Shown here piece by piece: positions 1 to 12,142 of a DNA stretch of 64,000 nucleotides (positions are counted from its first letter, which is position 1; each line of letters starts with the position of its first letter). A program made the translations under genes and the position numbers. The stretch comes from Dama dama. Taxonomy: Eukaryota; Chordata; Mammalia; Artiodactyla; Cervidae. The DNA lies in NCBI RefSeq assembly GCF_033118175.1, contig NC_083696.1, positions 34,395,001 to 34,459,000 on the forward strand, written 5' to 3'. Below the pieces are notes generated by a model that was given only the letters and a program-made list of their open reading frames with translations, was not told where the DNA came from and did no database searches.

Positions 1-459
1 TTCAGGGGTATCAAAAATCAAGATTACTTGGATGTCTGTTTCAGGAGAGGTATGGACAAGTAACCTGGCTTTGCAGGAAAAGACTTTGGGTATTCAAGTT
101 ACAAAGAATACATCACTATCATAACAGCTTGAGAACCAGATGTGTTGTCAGTAATTTAATTGTGGTCCAAGGTATTAATGCTGACAGATTTTGAGAAATT
201 GTCATGTTCTTTCAGAAGAAAGCAGAATTTGATGTTTAACTAAGATGATTGCTTGCCAGTGACTCTATCTACATACACCTGATGTCTTCTCCTCAGAAGG
301 AATGGGATGCCTGATTAAGAGGTTGCAATCTGAAAGTCACTTAGCCAACTGAGATATCATAATTTTAGTGACAGGGAGGAGCAAACTCGAGCTGGTCATC
401 TTGTTCAGGTCAAAATGCAGAAATAAGGAAGAACTTCTTGGAATATGCAGAGTAGGAAG
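1..459. other. No feature recognised
   Basis: AT-leaning non-coding sequence with no ORF, splice-flanked exon or repeat that I recognise. It could be the degraded 5' part of the L1-like unit that follows. Confidence 0.4.
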
Positions 460-1404
460 ACCCTGAGCTCACCTTCTTTCATGGGCACATCATAATTACA
501 ACTGTTAAAGGGCGGCTATCTATGAAAACAAGCTGATGGAGAAAAGATCTTCCACAATTAAAGATACGAAGAAAGAACCACAACGTGACAGGTAGAAGGG
601 GTGGTTACACAGAATGGTCACACCCGGGGAAGCAATCCAAAAACAGGAGGATAGTCACAATTGTAGAGGTTTTCTTCAAGAAGTGAAGACCCTGAGCCCC
701 ATACCAGGTTTCGCAGCCTGGAGTCCTGAACCAGGAAGATGGTCCCCTTAGAATCTCTGATTTTGAAAATAAGCAGGGCTTGTGTATGGGAGAGCCAGAG
801 GAATGTAAGAAACAGATCCTGCTCTTAAATGTTGCATTGTATATAAGTATAAAATCTTATATACTCCAAATCCCAGTACAGAGGCAATAATTTGAAAGGA
901 TCCTGGGTCAGATTCAGTTGCTGATCTTAGAGAGCCTCCTGGAGAGGCAGAGGCAACTTGGACTCCTGCTAGGGACATAGACACTGGTAGCAGCCATTTT
1001 GGAAAGCTCATTCTATCACAAGGACAATATATATATTCTGTCACAATATTAATATATTGCCAAGCACCATTTTGGAGCCCTTCTCTTACCTATCAGCATT
1101 GGGGGCTTACCTGTCCACCTGTGGGCTGGCACCAACCTGGGGACCCTCTGGGCCCTGCAGCTAGTGCCTCAGAACCCAGCCTCTCCCACCACCCCAGACC
1201 CTGCAGCCAGATTTCTTGATACCCAGTCCTGCCCACCTACAGGCTCACACCAGCTACAGGACCCTTTAGGACTCTGCATAGTCAGCTATGCTAAGACCTG
1301 GCCTTTCCTACCAGTGGGCCAGCAGCCAATGAAGCAGGGCTTGACAGCCAACTGTGCCAGGTACCAGCCTTTCCTATGAGCATGCCCACAACAGTCAACT
1401 CTGC
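460..1404 (+). mobile_element. Old L1 5' UTR-like fragment
   Basis: The order of phrases (a purine-rich block, a 'ccctgagccccataccagg' type segment, a 'ccattttggaaag' segment, then a GC-richer part with repeated 'cacctgtgggctggcacc' type phrases) resembles the 5' UTR of ancient mammalian L1M elements. It lies upstream of an L1 ORF2 remnant on the same strand, so it may be the 5' end of the same element with ORF1 missing. No intact ORF is present; the small ORFs here are chance. Confidence 0.4.
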
Positions 1405-1410
1405 AATGAC

Positions 1411-2358
1411 AAAAAGTGGGAAAAAGACCTAAACTGACCTTTCTCCAAAGAAGACATACAGATGGCTAACAAACACATGAAAAGATGCTCAACATCGCTC
1501 ATTATTAGAGAAATGCAAATCAAAACCACAATGAGATATCACCTTACACCAGTCAGAATGGCCATCATCAAAAAGTCTACAAACAATAAATGCTGGAGAG
1601 GGTGTGGAGAAAAGGGAACCCCCTTGCATTGCTGGTGGGAATGTAAATTGATGCAGCCACTATGGAAGACAGTATGGAGATTCCTTTAAAAACTAGGAAT
1701 AAAACCACCACATGACCCAGAAATCCCACTCCTAGGCATATACCCTGAGGAAACCAAAATTGAAAGACACGTGTCTTTCACTGCAGCACTATTTACAATA
1801 GCTAGACCATGGAAGTAACCTAGATGTCCATTGACAGGTGAGTGGATAAAGAAGTTGTGGTATATATATACAATGGAATATTACTCAGCCAAAGAAAGGA
1901 ATGCATTTGAATCCGTTTTAGTGAGGTGGACCGACTTAGAGCCCATTGTACAGAGTGAATACATCAGAAAGAGAAAGATAAATATCATATACTAATGCAT
2001 ATATATGGAATCTGGAAAGATCGTACTGATGAATTTAGTTGCAGCACAGCAATGGAGAAACAGACATAGAGAACAGACTTATGGACACAGGGGGAGGGGA
2101 AGAGGGAGATGTATGAAGAGAGTAACATGGAAGCTTACATCACCATATGTAAAATAGACAGCCAATAGAAACTTGTTGTATGACTCAGGAATCTCAAACA
2201 GGGGCTCTGTAACAATCTAGAAGGGTGGGATGGGGAGGGAGATGGGAGGGAGGTTCCAGAGGGAGGGGGCATATGTATACCCATGGCTGATTCAGGTTGA
2301 TGTTTTACAGAAAACAACAGAATTCTGTAAAACAATTATCCTTCAATTAAAAAAAATT
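1411..2358 (+). mobile_element. Ruminant L1 3' end, 5'-truncated
   Basis: This is the 3' end of an L1: the end of ORF2 (segments resembling 'aaatgcaaatcaaaaccacaatgagat' and 'tggaatattactcagcc'), a G-rich 3' UTR, a segment with 'catggctgattcaggttgatg' and an A-rich end. The 'catggctgattca' 3' UTR block is typical of L1 of bovids and recurs reversed at 27118-27402. The reading frame is broken. It separates the older L1 5' UTR-like and ORF2 fragments, so it probably inserted between them. Confidence 0.75.
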
Positions 2359-2679
2359 AATTTTTTAAAAGTAATTAAATGTAAATGGACTAGATGCTCC
2401 AATCAAAGGACACAGTGTGGCTGAATGGATTAAAAAAATAAGACCAATATATATCCTGTCTACAAGAGTTTCACTTCAGATCTAAACACACTCACACAGA
2501 CTGAAAGTGAGGGGATGGAAACAAGTATTCATGCAAATTAAATGAAAAAAAAAAAAAAGCTGGAGTAGCAAGACTTCTATCAGACAAAATCAGTTTTAAA
2601 ACAAAACTATAAGAAGAGACAGAGATATTACATAATGATCAAGTGATCAATCCAAGAAGAAGACAGAATTGTAAATATA

Positions 2680-2880
2680 TAGGACTTCCCAGGTGGCACT
2701 GGTGGTAAAGAATCCACCTGCTAATGCAGGAGACACAAGAGACATTGGTTTGACCCCTGGGTTGGGAAGATCCCCTGGAATAGGAAATGACAGCCTGCTC
2801 CAGTATCCTTGCCTGGAAAATTCCACAGATGGAATGGTCTAGTGACAACTGAGTGACTGAGTCCACACACATACACACAC
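2680..2880 (+). mobile_element. Bov-tA SINE inside L1
   Basis: A tRNA-derived head ('ggacttcccaggtggcac', 'aatgcaggagac') is followed by the BovB-derived body ('cagtatccttgcctgg', 'gagtgactgag') and a CA-rich tail. A 20-bp unit starting at 2879 (acacctaaatac...) is repeated in tandem at 2899 at the 3' junction. The L1 segment expected between the flanks seems partly deleted. Confidence 0.8.
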
Positions 2881-3079
2881 ACCTAAATACATAAAGGAAC
2901 ACCTAAATACATAAATATTAACAGATATATAGAGAAATTAACAGTAACACAATAACAGTAGAGGACTTTAAACACCCCTTTTATATCAATGGACAGATCA
3001 TCCAGCCAGAAAATCAATAAGGAAACACTGGCCGTAAAAAATACTCAAGACTAGTGGACTGTATATAAGTATATGTATG

Positions 3080-3081
<2 letters not shown>

Positions 3082-3113
<32 letters not shown>
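3082..3113 (+). repeat. (AC)n microsatellite
   Basis: About 15 uninterrupted AC units within the L1 ORF2 remnant, preceded by 'gtatgtat'. Confidence 0.95.
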
Positions 3114-3116
<3 letters not shown>

Positions 3117-3755
3117 GTGGCAACTGCATACACATTTTTTCAAGTGTACGTGGAACATTCTCCAGAATAGATCACAAGCTATGCCACCAAACAAGTCTCA
3201 GTAAGTTTAAGAAGATTGAAATCGTATCAAGCACCATTTGTGACCACAGTGCTGTAAGACTAGAAATCAACTGCAGGAAGAAACTGAAAAAAAAAAAAAA
3301 AAGCACATGAATGTGTAGAGGCTAAACAATATGCTACTAAACAACCAATGGGTCAATAAAAAAAATCAAAGAGGAAATTTAAAAAAATGGAAAAAGAATG
3401 ATCCGAAATCTATGGGACACAGTGAAAACAGCTTCAAGAGGGAATTGTATAGTGATATAAGCCTGCCTCAGGAAACAGGAAAATTCTCAAACAATCTAAA
3501 ATATCTAAAGGAATTAGCAAAAGGGCAAGCAAAACTCAAAGTTGTAAGAAGGAAAGAAATAACATCAGAGCAGAATTAAATGAAATAAAGACTAGAAAAA
3601 CAGTGAAAAAAATTAAACTAAGAGCTGGTTCTTTGTAAAGATGATAAACCAGACTCATCAAGAAGAAAAAAGAGAAAGAGCCGAAGTAAGTAAAATCAGA
3701 AATGAAACAAGAGAGATTACAGTGAACACCATAGAAATACAAGGGATCATAAGAG

Positions 3756-6386
3756 CTGGTCTCGAGGAACTACCCCACGTCCAAGGTCAGGGGCACGGCT
3801 GCGCTTTCCTGGAGCAGCCGTGAAGAGAGACCCCATGTCCAAGGTAAGAGAAACCCATGTAAGACGGTAGGCGCTGAGAGAGGGCGTCAGAGGGCAGACA
3901 GACTGAAACCACAATCACAGACAACTAGCCAATCTGATCACATGGACCACAGCCTTGTCTAACTCAATGAAACTAAGCCATGCCATGTGGGGCCATCCAA
4001 GACGGATGGGTCGTGGTGGAGAGGTCTGACAGAATGTGGTCCACTGGAGAAGGGAATGGCAAACCACTTCAGTATTCTTGCCTTGAGAACCCCATGAACA
4101 GTATGAAAAGGCAAAAAGATAGGACGCTGAAAGATGAACTCTCCAGGTCAGTAGGTGCCCAGTATGCTACTGGAGATCAGTGGAGAAATAACTCCAGAAA
4201 GAATGAAGGGATGGAGTTAAAGCAAAAACAACACCCAGTTGTGGATGGGACTGGTGGTAGAAGCAAGGTCCGGTGCTCTAAAGAGAAATATTGCATAGGA
4301 ACCTGGAATGTTAGGGTCCATGAATCAAGGCAAATTGGAAGTGGTCAAACAGTAGATGGAAAGAGTGAACATCGACGTTCTAGGAATCAGCGAACTAAGA
4401 TGGACTAGAATGGGTGAATTTAACTCAGATGATCATTATATCTACTACTGTGGGCAGGAACCCCTTAGAAGAAATGGAGTAGCCATCATGGTCAACAAAA
4501 GAGTCCAAAATGCAGTACTTGGATGCAATCTCAAAAACGACAGAATGATCTCTCTTCATTTCCAAGGCAAAACATTCAATATCCCAGTAATCCAAGTCTG
4601 TGCCCTGACCAGTAACACTGAAGAAGCTGAAGTTGAATGGTTTTATGAAGACCTACAAGACCTTTTAGAACTAACACCCAAAAAAGATGTCCTTTTCATT
4701 ATAGGGGACTGGAATGTAAAAGTAGGAAGTCAAGAAACACCTGGAGTAACAGGCAAACTTGGCCTTGGAGTACAGAATGAGCAGGGCAAAGGCTAACAGA
4801 GTTCTGCCAAGAGAATGTACTGGTCATAGCAAACACCCTCTTCCAACAACACAAGAGAAGACGCTACACATGGACATCACCAGATGGTCAACACCAAAAT
4901 CAGAGTGATTATATTCTTCGCAGCAAAAGATGGAGAAGCTCTATGCAGTCAGAAAAAACAAGACCAGGAGCTGACTGTGGCTCGGATTATGAACTCCTTA
5001 TTGTCAAATTAAGACTTGAAGAAAGTAGGGAAAACCACTAGACCTTTCAGGTGTGACCTAAATCAAATCCCTTAGGATCATACAATGGAAGTGAGAAATA
5101 GATTTAAGGGACTAGATCTGATAGAGTACCTGATGAACTATGGATGGAGATTCGTGACATTGTACAGGAGACAGGGATTAAGACCACCCTCATGGAAAAG
5201 AAATGCAAAAAAGCAAAATGGCTGTCTGAGGAGGCCTTACAAATAGCTATGAGAAGAAGAGAAGTGAAAAGTAAAGGAGAAAAGGAAAGATATTCCCATT
5301 TGAATGCAGAGTTCCAAAGAGTAGCAAGGAGAGATAGGAAAGCCTTCCTCAGTGATCAATGCAAAGAAATAGAGGAAAACAACAGAATGGGAAAGACTAG
5401 AGATCTCTTCAAGAAAATTAGAGATACCAAGGGAACATTTCACGCAAAGATGGGTTCGATAAAGGACAGAAATGGTATGGACCTAAGAGAAGCAGAAGAT
5501 ATTAAGAAGAGGTGGCAAGAATACACAAGAACTGTGAAAAAAATATCTTCACGACCCAGATAATCACGATGGTGTGAGCCAGACATCCTGGAATGTGAAG
5601 TCAGGTGGGCCTTAGAAAGCATCACTATGAACAAAGCTAGTGGAGGTGATAGAATTCCAGTTGAGCTCTTTCAAATCCTACAAGATGATGCTGTGAAAGT
5701 GCTGCACTCAATATGCCAGCATCAAGGCTCTATATTGTCACCCTGCTTATTTAACTTATACACAGAGTACATCATGAGAAACGCTGGGCTGGAAGAAGTA
5801 CAAGCTGGAATCAAGATTGCTGGGAGAAATATCAATAACCTCAGATATGCAGATGACACCACCCTTATGACAGAAATTGAAGAGGAACTAAAAAGCCTCT
5901 TGATGAAAGTAAAAGAGGAGAGTGAAAAAGTTGGCTTAAAGTTCAACATTCAGAAAACTAAGATCATGGCATCTGGTCCCATCACTTCATGGCAAATAGA
6001 TGGGGAGACAGTGGAAACAGATGCTTTTGAACTGTGGTGTTGGAGAAGACTCTTGAGAGTCTCTTGGACTGCAAGGAAATCCAACCAGTCCATCCTAAAG
6101 GAGATCAGTCCTGGGTGTTCATTGAAAGGACTGATGTTGAAGCTGAAAGTCCAATATTTGGCCACCTGTTGCAAAGAGCTGACTCATTTGAAAAGACCCT
6201 GATTCTGGGAAAGATTGAGGGCAGGAGGAGAAGGGGACGACAGAGGATGAGATGTTTGGATGGCATCACCAGCTCAATGGACATTGGTTTGGGTAGACTC
6301 CGGGAGTTGGTGATGGAAGGAGGCCTGGCGTGCTGCAGTTCATGGGGTCCCAAAGAGTCGGACATGACTGAGCGACTGAACTGAAC
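3756..6386 (+). mobile_element. BovB LINE (RTE clade), near full length but with internal deletions
   Basis: BovB encodes an apurinic-type endonuclease and a reverse transcriptase and mobilises Bov-tA SINEs. Here a 5' leader (3756-4260) is followed by an endonuclease region (about 4280-5050, with 'GTWNVR', 'ISELRWTRMGEFNSD' and 'IIGDWNVKVGS'), a linker (5144-5560), reverse transcriptase and the C-terminal domain. The catalytic YADD motif is intact at 5846-5857. Compared with the copy at 18 kb, about 470 bp of the RT is missing at position 5720 and about 234 bp is missing at 6020. Stops and frameshifts break the frame, so it is dead. It is inserted in L1 ORF2, whose sequence resumes at 6387. 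The end is the usual 'gagcgactgaactgaact'. Confidence 0.9.
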
Positions 6387-8736
6387 TAAGAACAATTATA
6401 TGCCAATGAAATGGAAACCTAGAATAAATGGATAAATTCCTAGAAATGTACAATTTTCCAACTCTGAATCAGTATGAAATAGAAAATATGAACAGACCAA
6501 TTATTAATAATGAAATTGAATCAGTAATTAAGAAAAACCTCCCAACACATAAAAGTCCAGGACCAGATGGCTTCTCAGGAGAATTCTGCAAAACATAACA
6601 CATTCTTCTCAAACTATTCCAAGAAATTGAGGAGAAAGGAATGCTTCTAAACTTATTCTATAAGGCCATCATCATCCTGATACCAAAACCAGACCAAGTC
6701 ACCACAAAAAAGAAAATTACAGGCCAGTATCACTGATAAACACAGATTAAAAAATCCTCAACAAAATACTAGCAAACCAAATTCAGCAATACATTAAAAG
6801 GATCATGTACCACGATCAAGTAGGATTTAGGCCAGAGATGCAGGGATTGTTCAATATCTGTAAATCATTGTGATACATCACACAAATAAATTGAATAATA
6901 CAAATTATATGATCATCCTAATAGATGCAGAAAAAGCTTTGATAAAAGTTCAATTCTATTTATGATAAAAACTCTTAACAAAGTGGGTATTTGAGAACAT
7001 ACTTTACATGGTAAAGGCCATATATGACAAGCCCAAAGCTAACATTGTACTCCGCAGTGAAAAGCTGAACATCTTAAGGGTAGGAACAACACACGGATAC
7101 TCACTCTCACCACTTTTATTGAAGTCCTAATCACATCAATTGGAAAAGAAAAAGAAATAAAAGCAAAGAAAAATGGTAAGGAAGAAGAAAAATGTTGCTG
7201 AATGCAGATGACATGATACTATATATAGAAAACCCCAAAGTCACCACCATAAAACTATTAGAACTAATAAATGAATTCCTTAAAATTGTAGGATACAAAA
7301 TTAACATACAGAAATCTGGTGTGTTATTTTATACTAAGAATAAACTATCAGAAAGAGAAATTAAGAAAACAATCCCATTTACCATTGCATTGAAAAGTAT
7401 TAAATACAGAGAAAAAATTAACTAAAGAGCTAAAAGGCCTACACTCTGAAAACTATAAGACACTGATAAAAGAAATTGAAGACAACACAAACAAATGGAA
7501 AGTTACAGTGTTATCATGGATTAGAAGAACTGACATTGTTAAAATGACCATTCTTCCCAAGGTAATCTACAGATTCAGCACAATCCCTATCAAAAAACCA
7601 ATTACATTTTATACAGAACTAGAACAAATAATTTTAAAATTTGTATAGACTCAAAAGACCCTGAATAGCTAAAACAATCTCAAGAAAGAACAAAGCTGGG
7701 GATACCATGCTCTCATTTCAAATTATATTATAAAGCTATGATAATAAAAGCAGTATGGTACTGACATGAAAACAGACACATCGATCAATGGAACAGATTG
7801 GAGATCCCAGAAATAAACCCACATTTATATGGTAACTTAATCTATAACAAATGAGGCAACCATATAAAATGGGTAAAAAAAATAGACTCTTCAATAAATG
7901 GTGATGGGAAGATTGGACAGCTACATGCAAAGAAATCAAACTGTCCCAGTTTTTCACACCATACACAAAAATAAATTCAAAATGGATTAGAGACTCAAAT
8001 GTAAGACCTGAAACCATAAAACTCCTAGAAGAAAACATAGGCAGGATGCTCTTTGGCATCAATCTTAGCAATATTTTTTGGATCTGTCTCCTCAGTCAAG
8101 GGAAACAAAAGCAAAAATAAACAAATGGGATTGTATTAAACTAAAAAATTTTTGCACAGTGAAGTAAACTGTGCAGTGAAATGCAGCCTACTGAATTGGA
8201 GCACATGTTTGCAAAGATATCCAATAAGGAGATAACATCCAAGATATACAAAGGACTCATACAGATCAACATCAGAAAAACAAACCAGATTAAAAAGTGA
8301 GCAGAGGACCTGAATAGACATTTTTCCAAGAAATACATACAGATGGCCAACATGCACATGAAAAGCTACTCAAAATCATGAATTATCAGAGAAATGCAAA
8401 TTGAAACCACAGTGAGACATCACCTCACGTCTGTTTAAATGACTGTAACCAAAAAGATGATAAACACAAAGTGTTGACGGGGATATGGAGAAAAGGAATC
8501 TCATGCACTGTTGGTGGAGATGTATATCGGTGCAGCCACTATTGAAAACACTATAGATTCCTCAAAAAGTTAAAAGTGACTGCCATATGATTCAGCAGTT
8601 TCCCTTGTGGGTATTTACTTAAAGAAAACAAAAACACTAATTTAAAAAGATATACATACTCCAGTGTTCATTGAAGCACTATTTACAGAAGCCAATATGA
8701 AAGCAACCTAAGTGTCCACCAACAGATGAATGGATA

Positions 8737-8741
<5 letters not shown>
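6387..8741 (+). mobile_element. Older L1 ORF2 fragment (reverse transcriptase and C-terminal part)
   Basis: This continues the L1 interrupted at 3755. It covers the RT, with the catalytic Asp pair kept at 7207-7212 in 'LLNADDM'; the aromatic residue normally before ADD has become Asn. It then covers the C-terminal region ('aaatgcaaattgaaaccacagtgag', 'cactgttggtggagatg'). Numerous stops and frameshifts make it a dead copy. It is interrupted again at 8779 by a BovB in the opposite orientation. Confidence 0.85.

Positions 8742-8778
<37 letters not shown>
8742..8778. repeat. (AT)n microsatellite at BovB/L1 junction
   Basis: About 18 AT units lie exactly between the interrupted L1 and the 3' terminus of the antisense BovB. 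It probably expanded from the 'tatatatac' motif normal for L1 at this point. Confidence 0.9.
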
Positions 8779-8781
<3 letters not shown>

Positions 8782-11275
8782 GTTCAGTTCAGTCGCTCAG
8801 TCATGTCTGACTCTTTGCGACCCCATGAATCGCAGCACACCAGGCCTCCCTGTCCACCACTAACTCCCGGAGTTTACCCAAACCAATGTCCATTGAGTCA
8901 GTGATGCCATCCAGCCATCTCATCCTCTGTCATCCCCTTTTCCTCCTGCCCCCAACCCTTCTCAGCATTAGGGTTTTTTCCCAATGAGTCAACTCTTCAC
9001 ATGAGGTGGCCAAAGTATTGGCGTTTCAGCTTCAACATCAGTCCTTCCAATGAACACCCAGGACTGGTCTCCTTTAGGAGGGACTGGTTGGATCTCCTTG
9101 CAGTCCAAGGGACTCTCAAGTCTTCTCCAACACCACAGTTCAAAAGCATCAATTCTTTGGCGCTCAGCTTTCTTCACCGTCCAGCTCTCACATCCATGCG
9201 TGGCCACTGGAAAAACCATAGCCTTGACCAGACAGACCTTCGTTGGCAAAGTAATGTCTCTGCTTTTTAATATGCTATCCAGGTTGGTCATAACTTTGCT
9301 TCCAAGGAGTAAGCGTCTTTTAATTTCATGGCTGCAATCACCATCTGCAGTGATTTTGGAGCCCCCCAAAATAAAGTCTGCCACTGTTTCCACTGTTTCC
9401 CCATCTATTTTCCACGAAGTGATGGGACCAGATGCCATGATCTTAGTTTTCTGAATGTTGAGCTTTAAGCCAACTTTTCACTCTCCTCCTTCACTTTCAT
9501 CAGGAAGCTTTTCAGCTCCTCTTCACTCTCTGCCATAAGGGTGGTGTCATCTGCATATCTGAGGTTATTGATATTTCTCCTTGATTCCAGCCTGTACTTC
9601 TTCCAGCCCAGCGTTTCTCATGATGTACTCTGTGTATAAGTTAAATAAGCAGGGTGACAATATACAGCCTTGACGTACTCCTTTTCCTATTTGGAACCAG
9701 TCAGTTGTTCTATGTCCAGTTCTAACTGTTGCTTCCTGACCTGCATACAGGTTTCTCAAGAGACAGGTCAGGTGGTCTGGTACCCCCATCTCTTTAAGAA
9801 TTTTCCACAGTTTATTGTGATCCACACAGTCAAAGGCTTTGGCATAGTCAATAAAGCAGAAATAGATGTTTTTCTGGAACTCTGTTGTCTTTTCAATGAT
9901 CCAGTGGATGTTGGCAATTTGATCTCTGGTTCCTCTGCCTTTTCTAAAACCAGCTTAAACATCTGGAAGTTCAGGGTTCACGTATTGCTGAAGCCTTGCT
10001 TGGAGAATTTTGAGCATTGGTTTACTAACGTATGAGATGAATGCAATTGTGTGGTAGTTCGAGCATTCTTTGACATTGCCTTTCTTGGGGACTGGAATGA
10101 AAACTGACCTTTTCCAGTCCTGGGGCCACTGCTGAGTTTTCCAAATTTGCTGGCTTATTGAGTGCAGCAGTTTCACAGCATCATCTTTCAGGATGTGAAA
10201 TAGCTCAACTGGAATTCCATCACCTCCACTAGCTTTGTTCATAGTGATGCTTTCTAAGGCCCACCTGACTTCACATTCCAGGATGTCTGGCTCTAGGTAA
10301 GTGATCACACCATCGTGATTATCTGAGTTGTGAAGATCTTTTTTTCACAGTTCTTCTGTGTATTCTTGCCACCTCTTCTTAATATCTTCTGCTTCTCTTA
10401 GGTCCATACATTTCTATCCTTTATCGAGCCTATCTTTGCATGAAATGTTCCCTTGATTTCTCTAATTTTCTTGGAGAGATCTCTAGTCTTTCCCATTTTG
10501 TTGTTTTCCTCTATTTCTTTGCATTGATCACTGAGGAAGGCTTTCTTATCTCTCCTGGCTATTCTTTGGAACTCTGCATTCAAATGGGAATATCTTTCCT
10601 TTTCTCCTTTGCTTTTCACTTCTCTTCTTCTCATAGCTATTTGTAAGGCCTCCTCAGACAGCCATTTTGCTTTTTTGCATTTCTTTTCCATGGGGGTGGT
10701 CTTAATCCCTGTCTCCTGTACAATGTCACGAACCTCCATCCATAGTTCATCAGGCACTCTGTCTATCAGATCTCATCCCTTAAATCCATTTCTCACTTCC
10801 ATTGTATGATCCTAAGGGATTTGATTTAGGTCATACCTGAATGGCCTAGTGGTTTTCCCTACTTTCTTCAGTTTAAGTCTGAATTTGGCAATAAGGAGTT
10901 CATGATCTGAGCCACAGTTAGCTCCCAGTCTTGTTTTTGCTGACTATATAGAGCTTCTCCATCTTTTGCTGCAAAGAATATAATCACTCTGATTTTAGTG
11001 TTGACCATCTGGTGATGTCCATGTGTAGAGTCTTCTGTTGTGTTGTTGAAAGAGGGTCTTTGCTATGACCAGTGGGTTCTCTTGACAAAACTCTATTAGC
11101 CTTTGCCCTGCTTCATTCTGTACTCCAAGGCCAAATTTGCCTGTTACTCCAGGTGTTTCTTGACTTCCTACTTTTGCATTTCAGTCCCCTATAATGAAAA
11201 GGATATCTGTTTTGGGTGTTAGTTCAAAGAGGTCTTGTAGGTCTTCATAGAACCGTTCAACTTCAGCTTCTTCAA
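8779..11275 (-). mobile_element. BovB LINE, 5'-truncated, antisense
   Basis: Reads on the - strand from an endonuclease fragment (about 11275 to 10860) through linker (10398-10757) and reverse transcriptase (9565-10308) to the C-terminal domain (8989-9438). The YADD codons are intact at 9546-9557 (complement), but a small deletion just before them (near 9582) shifts the frame, and other shifts occur. The 3' terminus is the (CTGAA)-type repeat at 8779-8792. At about 2.5 kb it lacks the 5' leader and half of the endonuclease. It sits in L1, which resumes at 11276. Confidence 0.9.
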
Positions 11276-11690
11276 TATTAAAAAATGAAATCTTGTCATT
11301 TGCAACAGTATGGATGGATATAAAAGGTATTATGTTAAAGGAAATTAGTCAGAGGAAGACAAATAGAACTTGATCTCACTTATTGTAGAATCTAAAAAAC
11401 AAATCCAAAACAATCCCATAGATACAGAGAATGAACTAGTGTTTGCTAGAGAGGAGAGAGTGGGAGGATGAGTGAAATTAATGAGGGAGATTAAGAGGTA
11501 CAAACTTCTGGTTATAAAATAAATAAACTATGGGAATATAATGTACAGTATGGGAATATAGTTAATAATATTGGCATAAGTCTGTATGGTGACAGATGGT
11601 AACCAGACTTACCATGGTGATATTTTTGTAGTATATAAAATTATTGAATCACTATGTTGTACACTTGAAATTTTTTAAAAAGGCAGACAG
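11276..11690 (+). mobile_element. Older L1 3' end and 3' UTR
   Basis: This is the final part of the L1 that starts at 2379. It has 'aatcttgtcatttgcaacag', 'gaacttgatctcacttat' and the 3' UTR phrases 'ggtgacagatggtaacc' and 'cactatgttgtacacttg', and ends in an A-rich tract. The element therefore spans about 9.3 kb of the window, most of it nested insertions. Confidence 0.8.
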
Positions 11691-12142
11691 AAAAATAAGT
11701 AGGGCTGGGAAATACTATTTTATCTCTGTTTGAGTTAGAAAAAATGGGAAGATATCCAACATAGGACAGTTTTTCTCCTTTGTGGTGGGAACCTCCTGGG
11801 TTTGGTTCAGATGAAGATCGAAGTTAATTTGGAGAATAAGATTTAAATGCCATCATTATAAAGAAAATCACTCACTGGAGACTTCCAGTGGCAAGAAATT
11901 CAGAGCTGAATGTACACAAGCAGGTTTGGAAGTAATTTTAAAGGCAGTTTTTAAGTTCAGCAGAGAAGAGACTGGAATGTAAGTGCGATTATAGTGTATA
12001 ACTTAGATAAACAAACACAGTGTAGATTAGGAAATGACAATTTGAAGCAGACATATTTCTTTTTTATTCATGCTGCAGCAGATAGATATCTTTCAAAGTT
12101 CAATTGTAATTATGTATTATATGGATGGAGGTAATAATGAGA
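11691..12142. other. No feature recognised
   Basis: Non-coding intron-like sequence. No ORF, splice pattern or repeat family that I can name. Confidence 0.4.

Larger units (their letters stand above)
2379..3755 (+). mobile_element. Older L1 ORF2 fragment (upstream part)
   Basis: The sequence matches the middle of L1 ORF2, the linker between endonuclease and reverse transcriptase. Phrases include 'gtggctgaatggat', 'tggacagatcatccag', 'ggaacattctccag' and 'ctaaacaatatgctac'. All frames carry stops. The element is interrupted by a Bov-tA SINE at 2680 and by BovB at 3756, and continues at 6387. Confidence 0.8.

Noticed and set aside
3082..3113. CRISPR-like or other functional repeat array
   Set aside because: Simple dinucleotide microsatellite; no spacers, and the genome is mammalian.
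4356..6384. Host endonuclease or reverse transcriptase genes
   Set aside because: These ORFs are pieces of a BovB LINE with frameshifts and deletions, repeated many times in the window.
7192..7425. Host gene with an ADD motif
   Set aside because: It is L1 ORF2 reverse transcriptase, embedded in continuous L1 sequence with stops on both sides.
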